Source: Candidatus Methanohalarchaeum thermophilum (GTDB lineage: Archaea; Halobacteriota; Methanonatronarchaeia; Methanonatronarchaeales; Methanonatronarchaeaceae). Taken from it: a stretch of DNA of 64,000 bases. Below, in pieces: positions 18,268 to 27,871 of the stretch (position 1 is the stretch's first letter; every line of letters starts with the position of its first letter). The notes beneath the pieces are model-generated. The model made no database searches and had not been told where the DNA came from. It was given only the letters and a program-made list of their open reading frames with translations. Both the position numbers and the translations under genes were made by a program. The stretch lies in NCBI GenBank assembly GCA_001914405.1, contig MSDW01000001.1, forward strand, positions 992,001 to 1,056,000, given 5' to 3'.

Positions 18268-19644
18268 ATGAATATAAAAAAAGCCTTAATGAATTATTTT
18301 AGTGTAAAAGAGAACGATAGTGACTTTAGAACGGAAGTAATTGCGGGTATAACTACTTTTTTGACTATGTCATATATTGTAATAGTGAATCCTTCGATTT
18401 TAAGTGCTGCAATATCTTTACCTGGCTACACTAGTGATCAAGTACTACAGATGCTGGCTATAGTAACAATCCTGTCATCCGCAGTTTCAATATTTATAAT
18501 GGCTTTTTATGCTAATCGTCCATTTGCTCTTGCTCCAGGCCTAGGATTAAATGCATTTTTTGCGTATACAGTTGTCTTAACTATGGGTATACCATGGCAA
18601 ACAGCTCTAGCTGCAGTTTTCGTGGAAGGAATAATATTTATATTACTGACATTGGTTGGAGCGAGAAAATATATCATAAAAGCTTTTCCTGAACCGGTTA
18701 AATTTTCAGTTGGAACAGGAATTGGCTTTTTCTTAGGCTTGATAGGATTACAAAAAATCGGAATTGTGGTGAATGATGAAGCGACCTTAGTCACATTAGG
18801 AAATATAGCATCTGATCCAGTAGCATTACTGTCAATACTAGGACTATTCTTGACATATTACTTATATGCAAAGGGAATAAGAGGTTCAATAATACTTGGC
18901 ATAATAGGCACCACTATAGCTGGTTACGCATTAACTTCTGTTGGAGTAGTGGATCCAGGTGTTTTAGCTCCCAAAAGCATACCAGCTCCCCAATATGATT
19001 TCACTCCACTAATAGGAGCATTCTTAGATGGATTTACTAATCTAGATGCTATAGGATTCGCGTTAGTTGTGTTTACATTTTTCTTCGTTGACTTCTTTGA
19101 CACAGCAGGAACTCTAATAGGAGTCTCACAAGTTGCAGGTTTTTTAGATGAAAATGGAAACCTACCAGAAATGGAAAAACCTTTGCTAGCAGACGCTATT
19201 GGAACGACATTTGGTTCAATGATTGGAACTTCAACAGTTACCTCATACCTTGAATCAGCTGCAGGCGTTGAAGAAGGTGGTCGAACAGGATTAACTGCTC
19301 TAGTTGTTGGAATGCTATTTCTAATCTCACTAATATTTATACCTCTAGCAGCAGGAATCCCACAATATGCTTCACATCTTGCACTAGTAGTTGTAGCAGT
19401 TCTAATGATCCGTAACATAACCAAAGTAAACTGGGGGGATTTCACCCATGCAGTTCCAGCAGCAATGACTATAATAATTATGCCACTTACATACAACATA
19501 GGATACGGAATAGCAGCCGGAATAATCACATATCCAATAGTCAAAATAGGAACAGGAGAATGGAGAGACCTAAACATACCTCAAATAGTTCTAGCCTTAC
19601 TGTTCGTGATTTACTTCTATGTTAGAACAGGAATGCTAGCATAA
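18268..19644 (+). CDS. NCS2-family purine permease (AzgA-like)
   Basis: A 458-residue transporter with about 12-14 hydrophobic segments. Family signatures are the TMSYIVIVNPSILSAA block, FALAPGLGLNAFFAYT, a VKFSVGTGIGFFLGLIGLQ segment, FFFVDFFDTAGTLIGV, and GTSTVTSYLESAAGVEEGGRTG, which carries part of the substrate site. The AzgA subgroup imports adenine, guanine or hypoxanthine by proton symport, so a purine base is the likely substrate. It is a single gene, about 100 bases from a transposase remnant, with a T-rich terminator after the stop. The N-terminus ITTFLTMSYI fits the family, so ATG 18268 is accepted. Confidence 0.9.
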   Translation: MNIKKALMNYFSVKENDSDFRTEVIAGITTFLTMSYIVIVNPSILSAAISLPGYTSDQVLQMLAIVTILSSAVSIFIMAFYANRPFALAPGLGLNAFFAYTVVLTMGIPWQTALAAVFVEGIIFILLTLVGARKYIIKAFPEPVKFSVGTGIGFFLGLIGLQKIGIVVNDEATLVTLGNIASDPVALLSILGLFLTYYLYAKGIRGSIILGIIGTTIAGYALTSVGVVDPGVLAPKSIPAPQYDFTPLIGAFLDGFTNLDAIGFALVVFTFFFVDFFDTAGTLIGVSQVAGFLDENGNLPEMEKPLLADAIGTTFGSMIGTSTVTSYLESAAGVEEGGRTGLTALVVGMLFLISLIFIPLAAGIPQYASHLALVVVAVLMIRNITKVNWGDFTHAVPAAMTIIIMPLTYNIGYGIAAGIITYPIVKIGTGEWRDLNIPQIVLALLFVIYFYVRTGMLA

Positions 19645-20377
19645 AAAACTAAATTCCTTTTTCTTTTTTTATATTTATATAAAATTAAATAACCAAAACT
19701 ATATTGTTTAAATTAAAAATATCTCTATATAAATCAATTATTTTACATAAAAAATGTATCAATCATTTCTTTAATAAAACTAAGATAATCCACTTAACCA
19801 ACACTATCTAATTAGAGGTTAAATTGGAGTCTTCAGCCAACTGGTAAGATAAAATAAATTCAACTAAAAAGAAGTTAATTGTCATTTCTTGTATTCCTCG
19901 AATTAAAAAGAGATATCATGTTCTTTGAAGTAATGGAATAAATGCCTCAAATCAAAAGTGAATAGAAAACTCTGAAACAATTTTTGATATTTATCCCTAA
20001 ATTTAGATGTGGATTCCCGACAAAAGATAGAAATAACCACTTGATTAAGGTGAAGTGAGGCATTTTTTGAATCCTGATCTATGCCTTCTTCAAGGAACCA
20101 AGTAGTTCTGATATAGATCGAGTAGGTAGAGGCAAAATATTATATGTTTAGAGGAAACCTTAGAATAAAGAGAAGCTATATTGGAATTTCTCCAACTCTC
20201 ACGACAGAAAAGCGAATAAAAAAGGGATCACTTTATATCAAGCCAAGACTGTAAAATTAGTCAAAAAATTTAAGTAAAAATAAGCATTTGAAAATATAAC
20301 GATACTCAAAGAAACTTGAGTTATTTTAAATAACTTATTGGATCTTATTTAGATTAATAAAGCCTTTATGTAGATAT
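19645..20377. other. Long spacer with T-tract terminator and a decayed IS605-type element
   Basis: The first bases after the permease are a T-rich terminator (CCTTTTTCTTTTTTTATATT, about 19652-19671). Around 19795-20110 the order of motifs matches element D in the same orientation: AACCAACACTATCTAATTAG, AGTCTTCAGCC, AATTAAAAAGAGATATCATG and ATGCCTCAAATCAAA. The match is weak, so this is a very decayed copy. The last part holds the tRNA promoter. No gene is supported. Confidence 0.4.
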
Positions 20378-20461
<84 letters not shown>

Positions 20462-20626
20462 TCTCTAGAATATCCTAAAGTATCTTTAAACATACCTAAA
20501 CAAGATTAAGTTTTATCAATTTAATTTAGATTTTTAAAAAACCAAAAAAGATAGAGACATATCTAATCTATTCTATACATAAAAAATAAATGAAAATGTT
20601 TTTCGACCTTTAGGATTTTAGATTAA

Positions 20627-21075
20627 GTGAAGTGACCCCTTCCTAGATCAAATGATTTAGGAGGGGGTTCCCTGTGACCTTGTCCTCGAAAGAGGAGTTT
20701 GTTTTCCACGGTGCTTGTCTCATATACACCGTCAACAGGGAACTTGCGCTTTGAGGAAGGGTGGATTAGGGAACAGTTTCCCATATATTAGCTTCACAAT
20801 GGCTCCCTTATTCTCTCCGGTTGCTCCACACAACCACTAGACCCTACTCCCGAAGTTTCGGGCTTACCCATCTACCTTACTACTTACCTAATACACCTCT
20901 TGATGCAGAGTCCGAGGCTTTAGCCATTACCTCAAGGGCATGGGATTGCTTTTTGGTAAGGCAGACTCCCAACCAACTGCCAGTTACTCTTAATTAGTCT
21001 TAGAAACACTTAAAATATCTGTAGTTGATTCATCACACTACCTAAATTAAAAATTTAGGAAGGTGTCTTCTCAAC
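20627..21075 (-). mobile_element. Non-autonomous IS605-type element B
   Basis: About 450 bases bounded by a right-end hairpin at 20627-20672 (AGTGACCCCTTCC, TAGATCAAATGATTTA stem, GGAGGGGG) and a left-end hairpin at 21023-21075 (GTTGATTCATCAC, AAATTAAAAATTT stem, TCTTCTCAAC). The interior is collinear with element A and with the tnpB 3' tail of the 15.5-16.9 kb element (CCTACTCCCGAAGTTTC, GGGCTTACCCAT). It begins about 165 bases past the tRNA-Leu 3' end. Because ends and the omega-RNA region are kept while tnpB is gone, it would need TnpA or TnpB in trans. Confidence 0.65.
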
Positions 21076-21094
21076 TATTTAGATAAAATAACGA

Positions 21095-21310
21095 TTAACC
21101 AATTAATCCATGTAGCCTTGGTATGTATCCGGGTGCTTCTCGGGCTAGGCCTGATACGACTTCACCGAATCCTGGTCCAACGAGATCTAAGTGAGGAAAT
21201 GCGGCTAATTCGACAGCTGGTAAGGTTCCGGTTGCGTATAGTCCAATTATCCCAAGTGTTCCCAGTGTAATTATTGATAGAGTTCTTTTTATTGCTTTCA
21301 TTTCTTTCAT
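21095..21310 (-). CDS. Small secreted or membrane-anchored protein, 71 residues
   Basis: A short protein with a basic N-terminus (KEMKAIKRT) followed by a hydrophobic stretch, LSIITLGTLGIIGLYATGTL, then a non-charged tail rich in Gly, Pro and His. It looks like a signal peptide or one membrane anchor with a short exposed tail. AAAGGAT immediately precedes the first ATG; a second ATG nine bases inside the gene has better spacing to it. A zinc-ribbon microprotein lies directly upstream on the same strand, and the two may be cotranscribed. Function unknown. Confidence 0.55.
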   Translation of the reverse strand: MKEMKAIKRTLSIITLGTLGIIGLYATGTLPAVELAAFPHLDLVGPGFGEVVSGLAREAPGYIPRLHGLIG

Positions 21311-21377
21311 ATCCTTTTAATATTTTTATTTTTTAATTTTCTAGCTAACTTAATAGTTAAATCTTACCTAGCTAGAT

Positions 21378-21482
21378 CTATTCTGCTTTTTTTAGTTTGA
21401 TGTCACATAGTGAACATTTTCCGTCCTCTGTAATTTTTGGCTGTTCATCGACCTTTTTTCCACAAACTCCACATTTAGGCAA
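21378..21482 (-). CDS. 34-residue zinc-ribbon microprotein
   Basis: A very short reading frame, TTG start at 21482 and TAG stop at 21378, encoding a peptide with two CxxC knuckles: PKCGVCGKK at the N-terminus and GKCSLCDIKL near the C-terminus. A GAGGTGAG Shine-Dalgarno site lies about six bases before the TTG, which supports translation. Four cysteines in this spacing are expected to hold one Zn ion. Tiny zinc ribbons of this type are common in archaea but mostly uncharacterised. Confidence 0.65.
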   Translation of the reverse strand: MPKCGVCGKKVDEQPKITEDGKCSLCDIKLKKAE

Positions 21483-21625
21483 TTTTTCTCACCTCTTCTT
21501 ATCTGATTAATTATTAACATATAATAACTGTCATTATAACTATATAACTATTACTTTTTTTAATTAACAAATAACCAGTATAAAATATTTTAAACATATT
21601 AATAGCTAATAGATTATATCTAAAG
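21483..21625. promoter_or_regulatory. Likely promoter region of the microprotein pair
   Basis: A+T-rich spacer upstream of the zinc-ribbon microprotein on the reverse strand. It has several TATA-like stretches (for example around 21535-21560) and is bounded on the far side by an IS605-type right-end hairpin at 21626. No exact start site can be fixed. Confidence 0.25.
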
Positions 21626-22400
21626 TAAAGTGACTACACAGCAAAGCTGTGGGGCTTCCGTGTGAGCCTTATCTGGAGTGGGGTCTGCTTTTTTTATTTC
21701 AAGGGTTTTCTCTTACTGCATTTTGATCATTATGGGATTCTATGTTCTGGGAGAAGACTGGATCAGGACACAAGATAGTGTCTTATACTAGTCAAGTGGT
21801 TCCCTTAATTCTATCTTGGTTGTTCCTAGGTCAGCTACTAAGACTACCTCCACAAAGGCTTCAACAGGCTCGAATTTTTTAGTAATTAATGGATGGAGTT
21901 CAGAACTGTAATCTTTTTTAACTATTTTTGGATCTTTTATGCTGTATGTTGTTTTTGTTTTTTTGTTTGGTTTTATTGGAATCCAGATACCGCCACGTAT
22001 TTTTTTTACTGGTGTTTTAGTTCAGTAATCTAATTTTTTGGTGTGCTTGTTTTTTTCAATCTTTGAATGTGTTGTTTCTCAAGAACAAGGGGATATTCTT
22101 TATTATTTTTTACTTTTTAGATGTTGATGTATTTGTCCATTACTTGTTTGGTTGCAGAGTATAGGTCAGTTGTTTCTCCACGGATATATCTTTGAGTTTT
22201 TTTGTATTCTTCTTGATTGCTTTGAGTTTGCCTTTGTTATGTCTGTTATTCTGTAAACGATGGTTTTTTCAGCTTTCACCTTTTTATCAACTTATCTAGT
22301 TTGTCCTGAACGAAGCGGGATAGGTTGGGGTTGATGGTGTTGAATCCACTCTTCTTGTTCTTCTTTGGTTGTTATTGACTTCTTCCTCATTATATTCTCT
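21626..22400 (-). pseudogene. tnpB: Decayed tnpB with right-end hairpin
   Basis: On the reverse strand fragments of a TnpB N-terminal half are readable in broken frames: MRKKSITTKEEQEEWIQHHQ near 22390, VKAEKTIVYRITD, YSATKQVMDKYINI, and NNKEYPLVLEKQHIQRLK. The right end is a hairpin at 21626-21664 (GTGACTACACAGCAAAGCTGTG...). The C-terminal half with the RuvC centre and zinc ribbon is missing, so the right end is joined to a truncated gene. The fragments match a different TnpB subgroup from the 15.5 kb copy. Confidence 0.55.
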
Positions 22401-23153
22401 ATATATATTGTATTTCTTTTTCTTCAAATTCTCTCCATTTTAGAGAGTCTGTGTATCCTTTACCTAAAGGAAAGAGACTTACTGCTTCCTCAAATTCTTA
22501 CAAAAGTTAAATCATATATATAGATAGTTTAACAAAGAGGTAGCAATTTTTCAATTTATTAAAGATAAGCAAGGAATCGAGGGAAAAACAGAAAGAAGAA
22601 ATAAATTATATTTGAATAGGGATAATTTACTCTTAGTTATTTGAATAAGGCAGTTCAATATATAACGGTATACTGTAAGGAGACGAGGAAATAGAAAGTT
22701 TTCTGTGAAAATGAAGGTAGACTGGGGTAGGGAATTAATTTGAGTGATTATAAAAATGAGAATTTAGTGAAAATACTGTTTGATGAGATTAAATAAAGTT
22801 TGAGGCATAAGTTAGGGTTTTATAGGATATGGTTGGAGTTGGTTGGTGGATTGTAACCAATCAAATGCAATTCATCAGCGGACAATATTGTAAGAAAAAA
22901 TGAAGGCTTTGGGGGAAAATGAATCTGAAGAAAACTATACTAAGCAGGTGATGTGAAACTAATTAATGTTGATGTAGATTGGAGCTTTGAATGTTGTTGG
23001 GGGTAACTAGGAAATTGATGTAGGTATGTATTGTGGTGTGTATATGCTAAGGGGATAGATAAAACTATCTTGGTTTTAATTTTTTTTTAAAGTCCTTTTT
23101 TTGCCAGTTTAGGCGAGTTGGGCAAGGAGGGAGTTTAAATATAGAACCTTTGG
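22401..23153. other. Long A+T-rich region, nothing recognised
   Basis: About 750 bases without a supported gene on either strand. The first 100 bases are probably the left part of the tnpB remnant. The rest has scattered stops in all frames. The final stretch before 23163 contains a TATA-like GAGTTTAAATATAG that likely drives the next gene. Confidence 0.4.
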
Positions 23154-23162
23154 GTGTTTGGA

Positions 23163-23543
23163 ATGTCTGATAAGATCTCTGAAATGAAAGGAGCTACGAC
23201 TTTGGTAGTTAAGAAAAGAAAGGAAGATAGAGTCACATTGAGTCGGGATCCGCTTTTGAGTTTATGTGCTAGGATTTTTAGAAATAAAAAAACTCAAAGA
23301 AGAGCCAAGGAATTTCTTTTGGATGTTATTGAAAGAAAAGAGGAGGGTGAACCAATTGCTTCTGGAGAGTGGAAAGATTATCTGGAGAAATGGGATATAT
23401 CTAGGTCTTCATTTTACAGTATGAGGAATCAGTTGATTTCTGCTGGCTTATTGGAGCTAAGAAAGGGAGAATATCATCCCTCTACTAGATTCAGTATGGA
23501 TTTAAAGGATATGGCAGAGTGGTGGGAAACCCAGGTACCATAA
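23163..23543 (+). CDS. Hypothetical protein with predicted winged-helix fold
   Basis: A roughly 126-residue basic protein. The middle and C-terminus look like a winged helix: KAKEFLLDVIER-type helix, DYLEKWDISRSSFYSMRNQLISAGLLE (helix-turn-recognition helix) and LRKGEYHPS (wing). This suggests a DNA-binding role, but no family is recognised. A TATA-like TTTAAATA about 25 bases upstream of the ATG at 23163 suggests a leaderless transcript; a GTG nine bases earlier is an alternative start. Confidence 0.6.
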   Translation: MSDKISEMKGATTLVVKKRKEDRVTLSRDPLLSLCARIFRNKKTQRRAKEFLLDVIERKEEGEPIASGEWKDYLEKWDISRSSFYSMRNQLISAGLLELRKGEYHPSTRFSMDLKDMAEWWETQVP

Positions 23544-23633
23544 GATTTTTTCAATACTTCGTTATTTTTCCCTAATTTTGTTATTTTTATTATAATATTT
23601 TTATGATATACATTCTGTTTAGAATTTGTTGGG

Positions 23634-24179
23634 TTATTTGTTTTTTTCTGTCATGTTTTCTTTTTCTTCCATTATTTCTTTGATTTTTTCTTTTATTTTT
23701 GATATTTTTTCTTTTTCTTTGTTTTCTGCTTTTTTTTCTATTTTTTTAATTTCTCTTTTGTAAGGGCCTATTCTTTTTCCTATTCTTTGTGAGTCTTTTT
23801 TTGTTAAGCTGTTTTTGTTTTTAATTTCTTCTTTGTGTATCTGGTTTATCTTTTTTTGGATCTTTGATATTTTTTTGGTTATTTTACTTTTTTTATTGAA
23901 TTTTTTCTCTGTTTTTTCGTTGTTGATTATTTCTTCGATGTTTTTAAGGACTTGTTTTCCTTGTTCTGTTATTTTTATTAATTTCTTCCTGCCTTTTGAT
24001 TCTTGTTCAATTATTCCTATGTCTTCCATTCTTGAAAGCAATCTTATTACATAGGAGTAGCTTCCTTCTAGTTCATGGGTTATCTCTGTGGGGTAGGGTT
24101 TTTCCATCTCTTTTGTTTTTAAAAGAATTTTTAATGGGACTTCTTTAAAAAATAAATTTCTTATTTCGTCAGAATCCAT
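23634..24179 (-). CDS. Winged-helix regulator with long charged coiled coil
   Basis: A 181-residue protein. Residues 1-85 form a MarR/PadR-like winged helix: PLKILLKTKEMEKPYPTEI, YSYVIRLLSRMEDIGIIEQE (recognition helix) and KGRKKLIKITEQGKQVL (wing). The remaining about 95 residues are a very Lys/Glu-rich coiled coil with little hydrophobic content. Most likely a transcription regulator that dimerises through the C-terminal helix. The ligand is unknown. It is a single gene, convergent with the winged-helix gene on its left. Confidence 0.75.
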   Translation of the reverse strand: MDSDEIRNLFFKEVPLKILLKTKEMEKPYPTEITHELEGSYSYVIRLLSRMEDIGIIEQESKGRKKLIKITEQGKQVLKNIEEIINNEKTEKKFNKKSKITKKISKIQKKINQIHKEEIKNKNSLTKKDSQRIGKRIGPYKREIKKIEKKAENKEKEKISKIKEKIKEIMEEKENMTEKNK

Positions 24180-24315
24180 TTTTTGACCCTTTGATTATTC
24201 TTATATATTTAAGTATTTTTGAGAGTTTTTTCTCTGCGTTTCTTTAATGTATTGTTGATTCTTATTACTTCATATAATAAAGTATCTTTGATTTGTATTT
24301 TATCTCATTTGCCTA

Positions 24316-24786
24316 AGAAGGCTTCTTCCTAGTCTTTGATTTAGGTAGGTGTGGATGTCACTTAGTTGATGTTATCTGCTTTTTATCTTAGTGGTTGGGT
24401 AAGACCTCTCCCTTTAGGGAGAGGATACACCCAGCCTAGCCTTTAAATAGCTAGAAAACAAATTTTGGGTAGCAGGTTCATGGCAAGTCTGTGATAAGAC
24501 CTCTCTCCAAGTCTTTGCAGCCAAGTGTGGAGGCGTTAGGAGTTTCGAGGATTGAATCCCTCGTTAGCTATGAACAGGGGTACCTTGTGGCAGTGCCCTG
24601 AACTCCGTAGCGATGACCCATCCTCTCCCTGTTTTGGTGTAAGTTGGCGAGCGGAGGGGAACCGAGTTAGGATGACTATGAAGAGTCGGTGGCTCTTCAC
24701 GTCACTTCCACGGTAACACCTCAACCTTGGATTGGAAGGGTGCGAATGGTGGAAGCTCCGTCCTTCAGGTCGGAGAGGATGTCACT
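24316..24786 (+). mobile_element. IS605-type element F with tnpB 3' tail and guide-RNA-like 3' end
   Basis: Two left-type hairpins lie at 24316-24365 and 24391-24436; the second is GGTTGGGTAAGACC, CTCTCCC/GGGAGAGG stem, ending in CACCCAGCC. From about 24484 the TnpB C-terminal tail is readable (GKSVIRPLSKSLQPSVEALG). It is followed by about 200 bases of hairpin-rich non-coding sequence and a terminal hairpin CTCCGTCCTTCAGGTCGGAG, ending GAGGATGTCAC at 24786. That terminal hairpin and end are those of TnpB omega-RNA 3' ends. A closely related copy lies at 31650-32053. Confidence 0.65.
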
Positions 24787-25029
24787 TGGTTTTTCTTTCA
24801 GTTTGTTTATGTCTTTAGTTTTTTGAGGTTTGTGTTTTTCTTTGTCTAAATTAGATTGTTTCTTTGAATGGTTTATTAGGTTTATTTGTTTTTACTTTAT
24901 TATTTTGGAATTTATGGTTTTATTTTTATTTGCTATTGGTTTAAGGGTATTTGGATTGGCAATTTTTGTTGGTCAAGTAAATTATTTTGTAAAAAATTTC
25001 TTTAAAAATGTGGACTAATTAGTTAGGAG
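24787..25029. other. T-rich spacer before the HTH-CBS regulator
   Basis: Strongly T-rich on the + strand. An open frame here (24830-25018) would encode a hydrophobic peptide, but that is expected from T-rich composition and it lacks a ribosome site, so it is not called. If element F makes an omega RNA, its guide would be the first bases after 24786. Confidence 0.35.
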
Positions 25030-25596
25030 ATGAGTCTGCCTTCACTTCAGGATCTCAAGAAGTTAAGGAAAAAAATTGGTTTAACTCAGAATGATTTAGC
25101 GGAGAGGGCTGAGGTATCACAGCCTTTGATAGCTAGGATTGAATCTAAAGATGTGGATCCTAGATATTCTACTTTTAAGAAAATTTATGAGGCTTTGATT
25201 GAGGCTAAAAAAGAAAAGATGGTTGCTAGTGATGTGATGAGTTCTCCTGTTATATCTATTTCTTGTGAGGAGGAAGTTAGGAAGGCAATTGAGATTATGA
25301 GGGAAACGGATATTTCTCAGTTACCTGTTGTGGAAAATGATGTACCTGTTGGAAGTATCTCCGAGGAGAATATTGTACATCAATTGGAGAACTCAGCTAC
25401 TAGGGATGTGAGCTCTAAAAAGGTTAATGAGGTTATGAATAGTAGTTTCCCAACTGTTTCTACTTCAACAGATGTAAATGCTATTATAGGTATGTTGGAG
25501 TATAGTCCAGCTGTTTTAGTTACGAAAAAAGGAAAACTAGTTGGTGTTATTACTAAGCAGGATATAATTAAGGTTGTGGAAGGTAGTTCTGAATGA
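25030..25596 (+). CDS. HTH-CBS transcriptional regulator
   Basis: A 188-residue regulator. The N-terminal HTH of the XRE type (8-60: [28 protein letters not shown]) is followed by two CBS domains (70-125 and 130-186: [22 protein letters not shown] and [20 protein letters not shown]). CBS pairs bind adenine nucleotides or S-adenosylmethionine, so the protein probably adjusts transcription to energy or methyl status. Its stop overlaps the ATG of the Hps-RraA fusion, so it likely controls its own operon. A TTAGGAG site precedes the ATG. Proteins of this architecture are common in archaea. Confidence 0.85.
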   Translation: MSLPSLQDLKKLRKKIGLTQNDLAERAEVSQPLIARIESKDVDPRYSTFKKIYEALIEAKKEKMVASDVMSSPVISISCEEEVRKAIEIMRETDISQLPVVENDVPVGSISEENIVHQLENSATRDVSSKKVNEVMNSSFPTVSTSTDVNAIIGMLEYSPAVLVTKKGKLVGVITKQDIIKVVEGSSE

Positions 25597-26867
25597 AGAA
25601 GTTACAGATTGCTCTTGACTTGCTAAATTTTGATAGGGCAGTTGAGATATGTGAGGAAGCTGTTGAGGGTGGAGTTGATTGGATTGAGATCGGTACCCCT
25701 TTGATTAAGAGTGAAGGTAGAAAATCAATTAAAGAGATAAATAGTAGGTTTGATAAAACTATCGTTGCAGACATGAAAACAATGGATACTGGAAGTTTAG
25801 AGGTTGAAATTGCTACTAAAAGTGGAGCAGATGTAGTTGCAATTTTGGGAGCAGCTTCTGATTCTACAATAAAAGAAGCTGTTAGGTCGGGTAATGAATT
25901 TAATTGTAAGATTATGGCGGATCTTATAGGAGTAAGAGATTATCTGGAAAGAGCTAGGGAGCTTGAAGATTTGGGTGTGGATTTTATTCTTGTCCATACT
26001 GGAATTGATGAACAAATGGCCGGATCTGATCCTTTAGATAAATTAAAGGAAGTTGAGTCTTCTGTGGATCTACCAATAGCAGTAGCTGGTGGTATAGATA
26101 AATCTAAATCCATTAAAGCAGTTAAATCAGGTGCAGAGATAATTGTAGTTGGCGGATCTATAACCAGGTCAAAAGATGTTATGGATTCAACTAAAAAAAT
26201 TAAGAAAGCGATTGAGAATGCTTCACAACTCAAAGGAAAGCCAACTAAACAAAGAACTAGAGATATAGTGGAAGAAATTTCAACAGCAAATTTATCGGAT
26301 GCCCAACATAGAAAAGGAGTTATGAAGGGCCTTAAAAGAGTTAGTGGAAGTGAATCAGAGATATTTGGCAGAGCTTTGACGGTTAGGACAATATCTGGGG
26401 ATTGGGCGAAACCGCTTGAAGCATTGGAAAGATCGGAAGAAGGCGATATATTAGTTGTTGACGCTGGTGGAGATGAATACGCAGCCTGGGGTGAATTAGC
26501 AAGTAATTCAGCAAAAATAAAAGGAATAAAAGCTTTGATAATTGATGGAGCAGTTAGAGATATAGATGAAATAAGAGAGCTAGATTTTTCAATTTGGGCT
26601 AGATCCATAAACCCCGAGGCAGGTAAACCAAAGGGATATGGTGAGATAGGTAACAAGATTCAGTGTGGAGGAGTAAATGTGAAGACAGGGGATTTTATCT
26701 TAGCTGATGAAGATGGAGTAGTAGTTGTTGACAAAAAAGATAAAGAAGAGATGCTTCAAAGAGCAAAAATGGTTAAAGAAAATGAAGATAGAATAAGAGA
26801 AGAAATTAAACAGGGGAAAACTCTTTCAGAGGTATTAAGTCTAAAAGAATGGGAAAAAGAAAGATAA
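25593..26867 (+). CDS. Hexulose-6-phosphate synthase fused to an RraA-like domain
   Basis: Residues 1-210 are an OMP-decarboxylase-superfamily barrel of the Hps type: [37 protein letters not shown] (catalytic Asp/Lys pair), VHTGIDEQ and [10 protein letters not shown]. Residues about 225-410 are an RraA-like domain: [40 protein letters not shown] and GAVRDIDEI. Hps condenses formaldehyde with ribulose 5-phosphate or, in archaea, runs backwards to supply pentose phosphate. RraA-like proteins include RNase E regulators and aldolases; the partner activity here is undetermined. The fusion is known in archaea. It is cotranscribed with the HTH-CBS regulator. Confidence 0.85.
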   Translation: MKKLQIALDLLNFDRAVEICEEAVEGGVDWIEIGTPLIKSEGRKSIKEINSRFDKTIVADMKTMDTGSLEVEIATKSGADVVAILGAASDSTIKEAVRSGNEFNCKIMADLIGVRDYLERARELEDLGVDFILVHTGIDEQMAGSDPLDKLKEVESSVDLPIAVAGGIDKSKSIKAVKSGAEIIVVGGSITRSKDVMDSTKKIKKAIENASQLKGKPTKQRTRDIVEEISTANLSDAQHRKGVMKGLKRVSGSESEIFGRALTVRTISGDWAKPLEALERSEEGDILVVDAGGDEYAAWGELASNSAKIKGIKALIIDGAVRDIDEIRELDFSIWARSINPEAGKPKGYGEIGNKIQCGGVNVKTGDFILADEDGVVVVDKKDKEEMLQRAKMVKENEDRIREEIKQGKTLSEVLSLKEWEKER

Positions 26868-26874
26868 TATGTGG

Positions 26875-27168
26875 AGTGACCTCACAGCAAAGTTGTGGGG
26901 GTTTTTCTGCGGGTGATTCTGCCTTTTCATTGGGCTTCTTTCATTGCACCCCGGTGAGCAGGGAACTTGCGCTTCGGATGGGACCATATTGCATGTTCAC
27001 ACTACTTGACGCCACTCCCCTCCCAGCCTCTCAATTTCTTGTGAGGTGGAGCATGTAAAGCACCCAAAAACCCCCACTTTTAGAGGTAAAAAGATACTTT
27101 GTAGTAGTATTTATTTAAGTTTAACGGGATTCACCTCCCACGGCAAGCCGTGAGGTTCTCTCCGTCAC
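26875..27168 (-). mobile_element. IS605-type element H (tnpB lost)
   Basis: Starts eight bases after the stop of the Hps-RraA gene with a right-type end, GTGACCTCACAGCAAAGTTGTGGG, and ends with a left-type end, GATTCACCTCCCACGGCAAGCCGTGAGG at 27125-27168. Inside, GAGCAGGGAACTTGCGCTTCGG matches AACAGGGAACTTGCGCTTTG of element B in the same orientation. The end hairpins belong to a second stem type (CACAGC/GCTGTG-like) shared with the right end at 21626. Confidence 0.55.
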
Positions 27169-27293
27169 TCTACTATAGATTTAAAAAACTAAATTTCTGG
27201 AAAAATTGTTTAATTTTAGAGAATTACAGATTTTCACCACTTGGGATTTGTCTAAAAATCCTAAAGCAGATGTTTGTAATTTATCTTAACTTA

Positions 27294-27779
27294 GGGCTAA
27301 GACCTTTCTTCTTTAGGAGAGAGATGATATAGTCTGGTAGTAGGAGGAAAATACTAATTAACAGGCATATAGGATCAAGACAAAGTTAGAGCAATGAACA
27401 GAAAACTCCACAGGTTTCATTACTATACTATATGGAAGATGCTTAAATACAAGTGTAATGATAGTGATATAGAGTGCAGAGAAGTGTCTGAGTCCTATAC
27501 CTCTTAGCGGTGCTGTAAATGTGGTGGGAGGGTGTAAGGAAGAAGGAATTGTTTAGGTGTAATGGTCCTGAGATGAATGTTGATGTGAATGGTGCTTGGA
27601 ATATTTTCAAGTGGGCGCTCGGTAAACCTGGGATAAGGTCAATACTTGGTGCAGGGGCATCTGTGGCTATGTCTGAACTCCCTAGCAATGACCCAGCCTC
27701 TGTAAAACAAGCTGGGTAAGCGGATGAGAACTCATGAAAGGATGGAAACCACGTCCCATAGGTCGGGGAGGATGTCACC
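27294..27779 (+). mobile_element. IS605-type element I with tnpB C-terminal fragment
   Basis: A left-type end at 27294-27335 (GGGCTAAGACC, then TTTCTTCTTTAGGAGAGA) is followed by a readable TnpB C-terminus, and the element closes with the hairpin CCACGTCCCATAGGTCGGGG and GAGGATGTCAC at 27767-27777. Between 27390 and 27720 the fragment gives VRAMNRKLHRFHYYTIW, ECREVSESYTS and CCKCGG. After a frame change it gives ELFRCNGPEMNVDVNGAWNI (catalytic Asp) and ALGKPGIRSIL. The N-terminal two thirds of tnpB is missing. Confidence 0.7.
27390..27720 (+). pseudogene. tnpB: tnpB C-terminal fragment
   Basis: The zinc-ribbon and last RuvC block of a TnpB in two frames, with a stop inside the zinc ribbon (YTS then stop then CCKC). 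The second knuckle and the MNVDVNGAWNI block are in the following frame and run to the stop at 27719. Not functional. It lies inside element I, directly before the preserved guide-RNA-like end. Confidence 0.75.
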
Positions 27780-27871
27780 GGTTAAGTTTTATGTTACTAG
27801 ATTATAATTAATTTAGAAAAACTCGGAAAAAATTAGATTATACTTTTTTTGTTTGAAATAGGAGGAATTTT

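Noticed and set aside
24830-25018. Hydrophobic 62-residue open frame upstream of the HTH-CBS gene
   Set aside because: The region is extremely T-rich, which alone yields Phe/Leu/Ile-rich frames. There is no ribosome site and no recognisable family.
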